In this document: piece after piece, positions 42,554 through 50,594 of the stretch | Position numbering within the stretch: the stretch's first letter is position 1 | Layout: each line of letters starts with the position of its first letter | DNA from: Chitinophaga sp. YR573 | Lineage (GTDB): Bacteria; Bacteroidota; Bacteroidia; Chitinophagales; Chitinophagaceae | Direction: 5' to 3' | DNA length: 64,000 nt | Assembly (NCBI RefSeq): GCF_900110995.1 | Contig: NZ_FOJF01000001.1 | Span: 389,199 to 453,198 of the forward strand | The notes under the pieces: model-generated | Database searches by the model: none | Told to the model about the DNA's origin: nothing | What the model saw: the letters and a program-made list of their open reading frames with translations, nothing else | Program-made: the position numbers and the translations under genes

Positions 42554-43153
42554 CTATCTTTTTATATAACTTTTATAGAGGAAATCATCTGAGGCATCTA
42601 CCAGTTGATAAGCATTTGGGACTTCATCACCCAGGCTGTGGAAAGTAACAAGACGTGTACCGGCGGGACGCATTTCCAATGCGCGTGACAGGTATTTTGA
42701 GTAATAGACATACAGGCTGGTGGAATATTCTATTTCATGGTCTATACGGTCTCCTTTATCAAGATTTTCAAAGAAGGAGTTATAGAAATAGAAACCATCA
42801 TAATCGTCCAGATTCAGCTGTGTGAAGTTGCCATGAATAAAATGGGCGTTATTTACTTTGAGGGCATCCTGGGCGTCCAGGGCATAGTTATGGAGTTCCT
42901 GCCGTTGTTCCACCCCATAAAAGGTGGCCGCAGGGTAATATATAGCACCTACCAGGCAGAATTTACCTACACCACTACCGATATCCAGGATCTTCTTTTT
43001 CTCTCCCTGAGAAAGGAAATGTGCAGCTTTGCGGGCTACACTCATGGGCGTCCAGTGCCGCTTTGACAAAAGTTGTATCCTTTCGGGATACAACCAGTCA
43101 AATGCAGCATCAGTATTGTAGGGGTTTTGCGCTGTAGGATTTAACTTCTGCAT
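42554..43153 (-). CDS. Class I SAM-dependent methyltransferase
   Basis: A 199-residue Rossmann-type methyltransferase. Motif I is ILDIGSGVGKFCLVGAIYYP (residues 54-73), the acidic end of strand 2 is YGVEQRQEL, and motif IV-like residues are DGFYFYNSFFENL. It lies 6 bases after the GcvH-like gene, forming a two-gene operon. The acceptor is not predictable; a DOT1/SAM-type fold similar to protein methyltransferases is possible. Confidence 0.82.
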   Translation of the reverse strand: MQKLNPTAQNPYNTDAAFDWLYPERIQLLSKRHWTPMSVARKAAHFLSQGEKKKILDIGSGVGKFCLVGAIYYPAATFYGVEQRQELHNYALDAQDALKVNNAHFIHGNFTQLNLDDYDGFYFYNSFFENLDKGDRIDHEIEYSTSLYVYYSKYLSRALEMRPAGTRLVTFHSLGDEVPNAYQLVDASDDFLYKSYIKR

Positions 43154-43159
43154 GTGTAA

Positions 43160-43567
43160 TTACAAAGCTACTACGGGCACTTTGATTAATTTCTGGTATT
43201 CTTCGGGCTGAAGAAGACCTTCCCTGTCCTGAAATTTAGAAGGGGTGATGAAAAATATCCACCCACGGTCCTGAGGACTTTCAAGAATCAAGTCCAGGTT
43301 ATTGGTCAATCTGATGTTCGGTCCGAGAAACTTACACTTCACCGGAGCATTCACGGGGATGATTTCATCTCCTGAATAGAGGTTTGCTATCAAGGTCCCT
43401 TTTTCAATGGAGCCCTTGTTATTGAACCATTTAACACTATCAATCTTTTTTATTCCTGCTAATTTAAAGGCGGACAAGCCAATAAAACCAACAGTACCAT
43501 TAAAATCGATCCACTCATGATCTTTGGTAAAATGAATGCGTGGTCTGGAAATAGTTGACATATTCAT
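43160..43567 (-). CDS. GcvH-like lipoyl-domain protein lacking the lipoylation lysine
   Basis: A 135-residue protein with the overall GcvH plan: FTKDHEWIDFNGTVGFIGLS matches the KYxxxHEWI...GIT segment of glycine cleavage H protein. A gap-free alignment of NLYSGDEIIPVNAPV on the GcvH ESVKAASDVYAPV block puts Asp67 where the lipoyl Lys should be. It therefore cannot carry lipoate and is not a functional H protein of glycine cleavage. It is co-transcribed with a methyltransferase, 6 bases apart. A structural or regulatory role is conceivable; unknown. Confidence 0.75.
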   Translation of the reverse strand: MNMSTISRPRIHFTKDHEWIDFNGTVGFIGLSAFKLAGIKKIDSVKWFNNKGSIEKGTLIANLYSGDEIIPVNAPVKCKFLGPNIRLTNNLDLILESPQDRGWIFFITPSKFQDREGLLQPEEYQKLIKVPVVAL

Positions 43568-43871
43568 CCTGCAAAGGTAACCTTAGTATTGCAACTTAGC
43601 GCTGATATATATCACCTCCCCTTTTTATCAATTATTTATAATATGAGTTGAGCCAGGCTCTTCCTGACAAATAAGTAGGATTTTAGCCATAAATAGCCTT
43701 TCTGAGGTCAAATTTGGCCATTTTTGCGCCAATATGAGCAAAAACCTTTTTAGGAAAAGAGCGGTCCCATCCGGCATATTTCTCTTCAAAAAGGGAGTAT
43801 AAGCAGCCAATCCGGGGAATCACAACTGTTGACGGGCATGTTCTTTGTTTATGTTACCTAAAACCTACAAC
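43568..43871. other. 304-base intergenic region
   Basis: Promoters for the divergent GcvH-like gene and the small lipoprotein must lie here. Two short overlapping frames (22 codons on plus, 60 codons on minus) occur, but neither has features that support a gene. No repeat or hairpin stands out. Confidence 0.4.
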
Positions 43872-44024
43872 ATGAAATATATGAGATTTTTGCCCGTGTT
43901 ACTGCTGCTGATATTGGGAGCCAGTTGTGTGCCGCCACGTAATGCTCCACGTCCGCCGCATCCGCCAAGGCCACCTCATGGTGTGCAGTTTAATCATGTG
44001 ATTGAGCGGCCGGTAATGGTATAG
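43872..44024 (+). CDS. Small Pro/His-rich lipoprotein candidate
   Basis: A 50-residue protein: MKYMRFLPVLLLLILGASC is a lipoprotein signal peptide with Cys19, followed by VPPRNAPRPPHPPRPPHGVQ and a short tail. It has a strong bidirectional terminator 6 bases after the stop, which supports expression. The Pro-Arg-His-rich mature part of 31 residues suggests an envelope or metal-interacting role; no family known to me. Confidence 0.6.
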   Translation: MKYMRFLPVLLLLILGASCVPPRNAPRPPHPPRPPHGVQFNHVIERPVMV

Positions 44025-44030
44025 ATATTA

Positions 44031-44056
44031 AAAAGGCTGACGATTGTCAGCCTTTT
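44031..44056. terminator. Bidirectional terminator
   Basis: Perfect 11-bp stem AAAAGGCTGAC/GTCAGCCTTTT with a GATT loop, between the small lipoprotein gene and the convergent DUF1080 gene; A/T runs on both sides allow use on either strand. Confidence 0.88.
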
Positions 44057-44057
44057 C

Positions 44058-44891
44058 TTATTTCGTTTCCTGTTGGAGTTTTCTGATGATGGCATCCAGT
44101 TTTTTAGGATCGTGTACATATGGGGAAAGGTCGAACAGCGCAACTTTCCGGAAGTCTGTAGGATGGCTTTCACTTTGTAAAGAGATAGTACCTTCCTTTA
44201 GTAAACGTCCATCCTGTAGCAATGAAGGATCTGCATTTGAAACGTTACCCCCTCCTACCTGTGGTTTATTGTATACAAGTACGGTGTCTTTGAATACAAT
44301 ATGTTTGATAACGGAATCCCCGAGTACAAGTGCAGAAGCACGTACCCACTGGTCGCCATGATATGTTTTAGAGGTAGATGTAATGCAATGTTCTGTAATC
44401 AGTTTACCATCGATGACAACGTTTGTACCTGGTGTACAAAGGTTAGAGGTAGGCCTTTCATCTTTGCCATTACCACCCAGGAGCTGTTCTTCGAGAGAAA
44501 TGGGGAAGTCCTGATCTTTGCCCATGCTGGCAGCTGTTTGCCCCTGTAACATTATACCATTATTGCGGATAGCCCATCCCGGACCACCCGGCACCTGTTC
44601 TCCCACAAAACGGTATTCTACCACTATCAGATAAGCAGAGAATTGTTTTCTGTAGAAGATATGCCCGTATTTTTCGTCGAAGTTTTTGTAGTGGTCATAC
44701 CTTACTTTCAGCAGTCCGTTTTCTACACGGAAAGTATTTCCGAAGTTATCATTGAGGTCATGTCCTTTTATCTTGATATCCCAGTTTTTGAGATCTTTCC
44801 CGTTGAATAACTGAATCCAGCCTTTCTGTTTTTGCTGTGCCATGCCTGTCAGCGCTACCAGGAGGAGTCCACAGGTGAAGAGTTTTTTCAT
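44058..44891 (-). CDS. Secreted DUF1080 protein (3-keto-disaccharide hydrolase fold)
   Basis: A 277-residue protein with signal peptide MKKLFTCGLLLVALTGMAQQ. The single DUF1080 domain covers almost the whole mature chain (WIQLFNGKDLKNWDIKIKGH, FRVENGLLKVRYD, GWAIRNNGIMLQGQ, FPISLEEQLLGG, EGTISLQSESHPTDFRKV). The NNGIMLQGQ and LQSESHPTDFRKV blocks are characteristic. It is monocistronic, ending at a bidirectional terminator. Likely acts on a 3-keto sugar or a related glycoside in the periplasm. Confidence 0.88.
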   Translation of the reverse strand: MKKLFTCGLLLVALTGMAQQKQKGWIQLFNGKDLKNWDIKIKGHDLNDNFGNTFRVENGLLKVRYDHYKNFDEKYGHIFYRKQFSAYLIVVEYRFVGEQVPGGPGWAIRNNGIMLQGQTAASMGKDQDFPISLEEQLLGGNGKDERPTSNLCTPGTNVVIDGKLITEHCITSTSKTYHGDQWVRASALVLGDSVIKHIVFKDTVLVYNKPQVGGGNVSNADPSLLQDGRLLKEGTISLQSESHPTDFRKVALFDLSPYVHDPKKLDAIIRKLQQETK

Positions 44892-44979
44892 ACGTCTGTA
44901 TTTTTATGGCCTTTAAGATAGCGTTTGTATCTGAGATAGTTGGCATGTAATTGGGGACATTTTATAAATAAACATTGTT

Positions 44980-45702
44980 ATGAGTACATACAGCAGTTTA
45001 AACGGACACGGCGAACCCCGCGCCACAGCTTTATATGAGAAATCCAATATCCTCAATGTGAGCAAACCGGGACGTATTGCCTCAATAGTAAGCGGAGCTA
45101 TGTTAACCACTTCCGCCATCAGTAATGTTGATAAACATCCATTCCGCAGTTTGCTGCGCTTAATTACCGGCGGGTATTTACTCTACAGGGGTATTTCCGG
45201 TAATTGCCCTGTATCTGCGGCAGCATCCGGGAAACGACTGGGGGATGCTCATGCAAAGGCGCTCAATATCCGGAAGAAATTAATAGTAGATAAACCAAGA
45301 GCAGAAGTATATGCATTCTGGCGTCAGATAGATAATCTCCCTCTTTTTATGAAACATATCGCTTCTGTGGATGTATTGGATAGTTATCATTCCCATTGGG
45401 TAGTTACAGGCCCTGCGGGTATTGGTAAAGTGGAATGGGATGCTGAAGTAATTAAGGAAGAACCCGGTAGTTTAATCGGATGGCGTTCTGCTGCTGGTTC
45501 CGATATTGTAACTGCAGGCAGGGTAAATTTCAGTGATGTGCCTGGTGGTACAGCAATTGAAGTAAATATTACTTATCGTCCGCCGGCAAGATATGTGGGT
45601 AAAGGATTAGCCTGGTTACTGAACGGTGCTTTTGCAAGAATTGTTGAGAAAGATATCCTGAGCTTTAAACATTTTGTAGAAACAGGTGTAATCACTATTT
45701 AG
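44980..45702 (+). CDS. SRPBCC family protein with N-terminal DUF2892-like membrane segment
   Basis: A 240-residue protein. Residues 28-75 resemble the DUF2892/YgaP-type inner-membrane unit (KPGRIASIVSGAMLTTSAIS, LLRLITGGYLLYRGISGNCP), and residues 95-235 form a polyketide-cyclase/START-like domain (RAEVYAFWRQIDNLPLFMKH, EWDAEVIKEEPGSLIGWRSA, GGTAIEVNITYRPPA). This fusion recurs in Bacteroidota and is often co-located with stress genes such as the YtxH protein that follows. Ligand unknown. Confidence 0.85.
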   Translation: MSTYSSLNGHGEPRATALYEKSNILNVSKPGRIASIVSGAMLTTSAISNVDKHPFRSLLRLITGGYLLYRGISGNCPVSAAASGKRLGDAHAKALNIRKKLIVDKPRAEVYAFWRQIDNLPLFMKHIASVDVLDSYHSHWVVTGPAGIGKVEWDAEVIKEEPGSLIGWRSAAGSDIVTAGRVNFSDVPGGTAIEVNITYRPPARYVGKGLAWLLNGAFARIVEKDILSFKHFVETGVITI

Positions 45703-45734
45703 TGTGGCCTAATTATTGGAAAACAGTACCAGAT

Positions 45735-45742
45735 TATATTTG
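45735..45742 (+). promoter_or_regulatory. Bacteroidota -7 element (TATATTTG) of the YtxH gene
   Basis: TATATTTG fits TAnnTTTG and lies 23 bases before the ATG at 45766. Confidence 0.55.
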
Positions 45743-45765
45743 TATAACCTTAAAAACCATTTTTT

Positions 45766-46068
45766 ATGAGTACGGCAAAATTATTATGCGGAGCATTGGC
45801 AGGGGTTGCTACAGGGTTAGTGCTGGGGATTCTCAATGCACCAGATAGTGGAGCAGAAACCAAGAAAAAGATTAAACGGTCCGCTCATCATTTTCAGGGC
45901 CGTATCAGCAGAATATTGGGGAAAGGTGTAGATGGATTAAGTGAGTTGAAATACATTTTCGAAAATGAAGCGACAGGCTTGAAAGATGATGCCCGCGAAC
46001 GTATTATGACACTGATAAATGAGAGCATTGCACATTATAGCAAGTTCAAAAAAGAAGTAGCTGGTTAA
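45766..46068 (+). CDS. YtxH domain-containing protein
   Basis: A 100-residue protein with an N-terminal glycine-rich membrane segment (LLCGALAGVATGLVLGILNA) followed by PDSGAETKKKIKRS, the start of the YtxH amphipathic helix; the remainder is helical. YtxH proteins are general-stress-associated membrane proteins of unknown mechanism. Own promoter element and a strong terminator flank it. Confidence 0.85.
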   Translation: MSTAKLLCGALAGVATGLVLGILNAPDSGAETKKKIKRSAHHFQGRISRILGKGVDGLSELKYIFENEATGLKDDARERIMTLINESIAHYSKFKKEVAG

Positions 46069-46092
46069 ATATTGATGGCAAAGCGACAATAA

Positions 46093-46130
46093 AAAAAAGA
46101 GGCAGTGATATGATCACCGCCTCTTTTTTT
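46093..46130. terminator. Bidirectional terminator between the YtxH and TlpA-like genes
   Basis: Long stem with arms AAAAAAGAGGC/GCCTCTTTTTT, one internal A-C mismatch, then GTGAT/ATCAC around an ATG loop; T runs lie on both strands. Confidence 0.88.
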
Positions 46131-46134
46131 ATGC

Positions 46135-47376
46135 TTATTTTTCCGCCAGTAAATCATCTACCAGCTTATTATATTCCTTTTTAAACTCTTCGTAGTGAGT
46201 ACCTGTTCCAGGGCCATTAAAGCCAGTGTGTACTTCTCTTACAATTCCTTTTTTATCTATGAAGATAGTAGTAGGAAATCCTTTGATACCTGTTAACTGA
46301 GGTAATGATTTTTCTGTTTTTTGCGGATCTGAAGGCGTTACTCCGGTAATTAAAACAGGGTATGATACATCAAATCTTTTCAGGAATCCTTCCAATGCTT
46401 TTTTAGATTTTTCAAAGTCGGTAGTACGTTCATAAGATAATCCTATTACCTCTACTCCCCTGCTCTTATTTTGTTTGTACCAACTGGACAGAAATCCTGT
46501 TTCATCCATACAATTGGGGCACCAGGACCCCATCAGGGTAATTACCACTACTTTATTCTCAAAGCGTTTATCATGAATGCCCACTTTCTTTCCGGTAAGA
46601 TCGGGGAAAGAGAAATCGAGGCGATTATTACCCGGTTTTACAGTAGCCAGTGTTCTTTCATCCGGTAAAGCGGCCTTATCATCTTTCTGAGCTGTCCAGC
46701 CTTCTCTGCCATCACCAATACCGGCATAGAACACCCCGTTTTCCAGGGTATTATTGTTTACCAGTGCGGTGAAGTAATAGGCATGAGAACCATCAAATGT
46801 AGAAAGTTTGAGGGTATCGCCGTCTACAATGCCTTCCAGAAAGCGGTAATCTCCGGTAGAAGTGAGGAAAGTCCCATAGACGGTGTTGCCTTTTTGTTTA
46901 AACTCTCCTACTGCAAAGGAAGAATCTTTGCCTGGTGAGACGAAATAGGTGGACCAGCGACCTGTTATATTGTTTTTAGCAGCCTCATGCTGCTTAAAGC
47001 GTTCTTTTATATTGTATACTGCGGAGAAAGGGATGCTGACATCATTATTTGCGAGATGGCGGGTCCATGTACCGGCAATTTCGCCATTGGGGCGAAATGC
47101 GGCTTTAAATTCGGAATCGAAGAAAGGCATTTTTATGAAGATCGAATCTCCTAATACTTTTACGTCGTCTACCAGGAGACGGTCGTGGGCATTTAAGATG
47201 TATATGATCTTTTTCTGCGCGCTGTCTTTTACTTCAAAATTAAAGATGATATCGGCTCCGTCTTTGCGGTGCAGGCGAGCCTGCCAGGTACCTTTTTCTA
47301 AATCCCATTTTTCAAGTTGCAAGCCGAAAGTGAGTGTTGGCACGGCTAATAATAAAAATAAAAATCTCTTTACCAT
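46135..47376 (-). CDS. TlpA family thiol-disulfide oxidoreductase with N-terminal lipocalin-like region
   Basis: A 413-residue exported protein with signal peptide MVKRFLFLLLAVPTLTFG. Residues 25-240 are a beta-rich domain with two repeated halves (GTWQARLHRKDGADIIFNFE and GRWSTYFVSPGKDSSFAVGE). Residues 255-405 are a thioredoxin fold with GSWCPNCMDET (CPNC active site), VIGLSYERTTD and GFPTTIFIDKKGIVREVHTG with the cis-Pro region. Likely a periplasmic reductase of protein disulfides. Confidence 0.9.
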   Translation of the reverse strand: MVKRFLFLLLAVPTLTFGLQLEKWDLEKGTWQARLHRKDGADIIFNFEVKDSAQKKIIYILNAHDRLLVDDVKVLGDSIFIKMPFFDSEFKAAFRPNGEIAGTWTRHLANNDVSIPFSAVYNIKERFKQHEAAKNNITGRWSTYFVSPGKDSSFAVGEFKQKGNTVYGTFLTSTGDYRFLEGIVDGDTLKLSTFDGSHAYYFTALVNNNTLENGVFYAGIGDGREGWTAQKDDKAALPDERTLATVKPGNNRLDFSFPDLTGKKVGIHDKRFENKVVVITLMGSWCPNCMDETGFLSSWYKQNKSRGVEVIGLSYERTTDFEKSKKALEGFLKRFDVSYPVLITGVTPSDPQKTEKSLPQLTGIKGFPTTIFIDKKGIVREVHTGFNGPGTGTHYEEFKKEYNKLVDDLLAEK

Positions 47377-47463
47377 ATATCCTATTAGATCAGTAGGGTA
47401 AAGATAAGAAATACTTTTCAGACTGCTGTAGTGGTTTTAGGATGGATAGATTGAAGGGGGTTT

Positions 47464-47482
47464 TGCAGGGCTTCGCCCTGCA
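47464..47482. repeat. TTC-loop hairpin, copy 1
   Basis: Stem TGCAGGGC/GCCCTGCA around a TTC loop, 4 bases beyond the stop of yggS. Shares GCAGGGCTTCGCCCTGCACC with the hairpin upstream of yggS at 48184-48218. Confidence 0.7.
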
Positions 47483-47486
47483 CCCA

Positions 47487-48164
47487 TCAGATTCTCGCCC
47501 CAAAAAGCATACTACCTATACGTACCATAGTACTCCCCTCTTCCAGGGCTATAGTATAGTCGCCGCTCATGCCAATAGAAAGTTCGTTGAAAGTATCCTG
47601 ATCCGCAAAGAAACAGGCTTTAAGGCTTGTCTGAAGACTTTTGAGATGATTAAACTCTTTCCTTACCTGCTCCAGGTTATCTGTGTTGGTCGCCATGCCC
47701 ATCAGGCCGGCAATACGGATATTAGGAAGATCTTGCTGCTGCTCACGCCATTGTTCCAGCAATTCTTCCAGTTCTTTTTCGCTGAGACCGAATTTAGTTT
47801 CCTCTTCAGCTATATGTACCTGTAACAGGCATTCGATAGTACGATTAAATTTAACAGCCTGTTTATTGATCTCTTCCAGCAGTTTCATGCTGTCTACCGC
47901 ATGGATCATAGTAACAAAAGGGGCAATGTATTTTACCTTATTACTTTGCAGGTGCCCTATAAAATGCCATTGAATATCTGTCGGCAATAAGGCCTGTTTC
48001 TCCTGTAGTTCCTGTACGTAGTTTTCGCCAAAGATGCGCTGCCCAAGGTTATATAATGCCTGAATATCTGCCGCAGGCTTTATTTTACTTACCGCTACCA
48101 GCTTTGCATTATAAGGTTTAAGCTGTTCTTTGATCTTGTTATAAGCTGATAGATTGACTGACAT
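47487..48164 (-). CDS. yggS: YggS family pyridoxal phosphate homeostasis protein
   Basis: A 225-residue PLP-binding alanine-racemase-fold protein. PLP-lysine motif LVAVSKIKP is near residues 21-29, followed by FGENYVQELQEK, WHFIGHLQSNKVKYI, RIAGLMGMATNTDN and LSIGMSGDYTIALEEGSTMV. YggS balances free PLP and amino acid metabolism. The frame is open 45 codons further upstream across a hairpin, but MSVNLSAYNKIKEQL at 48164 is the family start. It is bracketed by two related hairpins. Confidence 0.93.
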   Translation of the reverse strand: MSVNLSAYNKIKEQLKPYNAKLVAVSKIKPAADIQALYNLGQRIFGENYVQELQEKQALLPTDIQWHFIGHLQSNKVKYIAPFVTMIHAVDSMKLLEEINKQAVKFNRTIECLLQVHIAEEETKFGLSEKELEELLEQWREQQQDLPNIRIAGLMGMATNTDNLEQVRKEFNHLKSLQTSLKACFFADQDTFNELSIGMSGDYTIALEEGSTMVRIGSMLFGARI

Positions 48165-48171
48165 AGTTCGA

Positions 48172-48179
48172 CAAAAATA
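48172..48179 (-). promoter_or_regulatory. Bacteroidota -7 element (TATTTTTG) close to the yggS start
   Basis: On the minus strand TATTTTTG fits TAnnTTTG and ends 7 bases before the yggS ATG, which would give an almost leaderless mRNA. Confidence 0.4.
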
Positions 48180-48183
48180 AAGG

Positions 48184-48218
48184 TTTTTAGGTGCAGGGCT
48201 TCGCCCTGCACCTAAAAA
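48184..48218. terminator. TTC-loop hairpin, copy 2; terminator of the acyl-CoA dehydrogenase gene
   Basis: Perfect 16-bp stem TTTTTAGGTGCAGGGC/GCCCTGCACCTAAAAA with a TTC loop, 4 bases after the stop of the acyl-CoA dehydrogenase gene on the minus strand. The core repeats the hairpin at 47464. Confidence 0.8.
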
Positions 48219-48222
48219 CTTA

Positions 48223-49362
48223 TTAGCTGAGGATAGCCCTGCTGATAACAATACGTTGTACCTCGCTGGTGCCTTCATAAATCTGCGTGATTTTAGCATC
48301 CCGCATCAGGCGTTCTACATGATATTCTTTCACATAGCCATAACCGCCATGTACCTGCACAGCTTCTGTAGTCACCCACATCGCTGTTTCAGAGGCAAAA
48401 ACCTTTGCCATGGAGGCGCTCAATGTATAATCAGCATGATTATCTTTATCCAGCGCTGCTTTAAAGCAAAGCAGGCGCGCTGCTTCTATACGCGTAGCCA
48501 TATCTGCCAGCTTAAACTGGATAGCCTGGTGCTGACTGATCTCCTTACCAAACGCTTTACGCTGTTTGGAGTATTTCAGCGCCAGTTCATAAGCGCCACT
48601 GGCAATACCCAGTGCCTGTGAAGCAATACCAATACGGCCACCTCCCAGGGTTTTCATCGCGAATTTGAATCCAAACCCATCTTCCCCTATCCTGTTCTTT
48701 TTAGGAACAATCACATCCTGGAACATGATGCTATGTGTATCACTGCCACGAATCCCCAGTTTGTTCTCTTTAGCGCCTATTGTAATACCGGGTGTGTTTT
48801 TCTCTATTATTAATACGTTGATACCTTTACTGCCTTTTTCGGGGTTAGTCTGGGCAATAACCAGGTATACACTGGCGCTGCTACCATTGGTAATCCAGTT
48901 TTTGGTACCATTTACGAGGTAATGGTCGCCTTTATCTTCTGCCAGGGTACGCTGGGAAGTAGCATCAGAACCTGCTTCCGGCTCACTAAGCAGGAAGGCG
49001 CCGGTCATCTGACCGGTAGCCAGAGGCACTAAGTATTGTTGTTTCTGTTCTTCAGAGCCAAAGGTTTCCAGGCCCCAGCAAACCAATGAATTATTTACAC
49101 TCATGCATACTGAGGTAGAGGCATCTATCTTGGAAATCTCTTCCATGGCCAGTACATAAGAGATAGTATCCAGTCCGGCCCCACCGTATTTCGGATCAAC
49201 CATCATCCCCAGAAATCCTAATTCCCCGAGTTTTTTGATCTGTTCTGCAGGATACTGTTGTTTTTCATCGCGTTCAATTACACCGGGTAATAGTTCGTTA
49301 ACGGCGAAATCTCTTGCCGCTTTCTGGATCATGAGGTGTTCTTCAGTGAGTTGAAAGTCCAT
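48223..49362 (-). CDS. Acyl-CoA dehydrogenase
   Basis: A 379-residue FAD enzyme of the short/medium-chain acyl-CoA dehydrogenase family, oxidising acyl-CoA to 2-enoyl-CoA. Signature blocks: GAFLLSEPEAGSDATSQRT, KNWITNGSSASVYLVIAQT, GRIGIASQALGIA, EAARLLCFKAA, QVHGGYGYVKEYHVERLMRD and the catalytic Glu in QIYEGTSEVQRIVI. Length and motifs are standard for a butyryl/short-branched-chain type; chain-length preference cannot be told. Confidence 0.93.
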   Translation of the reverse strand: MDFQLTEEHLMIQKAARDFAVNELLPGVIERDEKQQYPAEQIKKLGELGFLGMMVDPKYGGAGLDTISYVLAMEEISKIDASTSVCMSVNNSLVCWGLETFGSEEQKQQYLVPLATGQMTGAFLLSEPEAGSDATSQRTLAEDKGDHYLVNGTKNWITNGSSASVYLVIAQTNPEKGSKGINVLIIEKNTPGITIGAKENKLGIRGSDTHSIMFQDVIVPKKNRIGEDGFGFKFAMKTLGGGRIGIASQALGIASGAYELALKYSKQRKAFGKEISQHQAIQFKLADMATRIEAARLLCFKAALDKDNHADYTLSASMAKVFASETAMWVTTEAVQVHGGYGYVKEYHVERLMRDAKITQIYEGTSEVQRIVISRAILS

Positions 49363-49646
49363 AAATTGTTTTTTGGTGCTGTGAAAGGACAGGAATGTGT
49401 TTTAACGTGTTTTTGTATACCAATCCTCTCAAATTAGCATTTCAGCCTCTACTAAAAAAATGCATCCCGTAAAATTGCACGTTATCCATCATTATCCTTG
49501 AAATATTAAAGATTATTTGAAGATACAGCATCCTTATTGCAATTGCTTTAGCGTTTATGCCTGGGGAGTATACGCCTTAACAGTCCGGTAACCAGGGTGT
49601 TCTGTTAAAATCCATTAGATTGCTGATTCAGGAAGAACAACCTTTT
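49363..49646. other. 284-base divergent intergenic region
   Basis: Holds the promoters of the divergent acyl-CoA dehydrogenase and arginase-family genes. No exact TAnnTTTG element or hairpin was found. Confidence 0.4.
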
Positions 49647-50594
49647 ATGAAGAATATTAAGATCATTGAGGTAAAATCGGAAATAGGGGCAGGAACACGC
49701 GGCGCGAGCCTGGGTGTAGAAGCTATCAAAATTGCAGCGCTTGATTTTATGAGCAACTTTTTTGTGCATTTCCCTACAGAAACGATAGAAACAGAGAACA
49801 AACTACTGTTTGAACCTATTGAATCACCCTATGCCAAACGTATTAAAGGTACCCTTACCTTATACGAAAGAATCAGCAAAAGTGTAAGTGAAACGATCAA
49901 AGCGAACCTGTTCCCGGTTATTCTTTCCGGGGATCACAGCACGGCGGGCGCTACTATTGCAGGGCTAAAGATGGCCCGCCCACAGGCTAAAATAGGCGCT
50001 ATCTGGATAGATGCACATGCCGATCTGCATACTCCTTTTACTACGCCTTCAGGGAACATGCATGGGATGCCGGTAGCGGTGTCTATTGCGGAAGATAACC
50101 TCGACTGTAAAGTGCATGATGTAGATGACCATACACTCAAAGCATGGGATGCACTTAAAAATATAGGTGGTATCGCTCCAAAAATATTACCGGAAGATAT
50201 CGTGTTCATCTCCCTCAGAGATTATGAGAAAGAAGAAGAACACCTGATTAAGAAATACGGGATGAAGATCATTACTACCAGTGAGGTACGCCGTAAAGGA
50301 CCAGAGCAGGTAGCCCGCTCCGTATTCCGTTACTTAAGTGATTGTGAGTATATCTATGTTTCTTTTGATGTAGATAGCCTGGATGCCTCTATCTCCAAAG
50401 GTACCGGTACCCCGGTAACCAATGGACTGAGAGAAAGAGAAGTGGAGGACCTGATCTCTAAATTCATGCAGCATCGTAAAATATGCTGTTTCGAAATTAC
50501 AGAAGTAAATCCTACACTGGATAAAGAGAATCTGATGGCAGAAATCGCTTTTAATATCTTACAGAGAAGTGTAAACGTATTATTATTGAATTAA
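49647..50594 (+). CDS. Arginase/agmatinase/formimidoylglutamase family hydrolase
   Basis: A 315-residue manganese hydrolase. Metal ligands are visible in order: LSGDHSTAGAT (His), IWIDAHADLHTP (Asp, His, Asp) and SFDVDSLDASIS (Asp, Asp). GMPVAVS and GTGTPVTNGLREREV are further family markers. An upstream extension uses a TTG start; MKNIKIIEVKSEIGAGTRGA at 49647 is the natural start. Probably a true arginase or related ureohydrolase producing urea or formamide; specificity open. Confidence 0.9.
   Translation: MKNIKIIEVKSEIGAGTRGASLGVEAIKIAALDFMSNFFVHFPTETIETENKLLFEPIESPYAKRIKGTLTLYERISKSVSETIKANLFPVILSGDHSTAGATIAGLKMARPQAKIGAIWIDAHADLHTPFTTPSGNMHGMPVAVSIAEDNLDCKVHDVDDHTLKAWDALKNIGGIAPKILPEDIVFISLRDYEKEEEHLIKKYGMKIITTSEVRRKGPEQVARSVFRYLSDCEYIYVSFDVDSLDASISKGTGTPVTNGLREREVEDLISKFMQHRKICCFEITEVNPTLDKENLMAEIAFNILQRSVNVLLLN

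Noticed and set aside
43160-43567. Functional glycine cleavage H protein
   Set aside because: The lipoyl-lysine position holds Asp and no gcvT/gcvP gene is nearby.
43628-43810. 60-codon minus-strand frame between the GcvH-like gene and the small lipoprotein gene
   Set aside because: Composition is not protein-like, it overlaps a 22-codon plus-strand frame of similar quality, and no promoter or neighbour supports it.
49620-49646. Upstream TTG start of the arginase-family gene
   Set aside because: MKNIKIIEVKSEIGAG at 49647 is the natural N-terminus; the extension is unlike the family.
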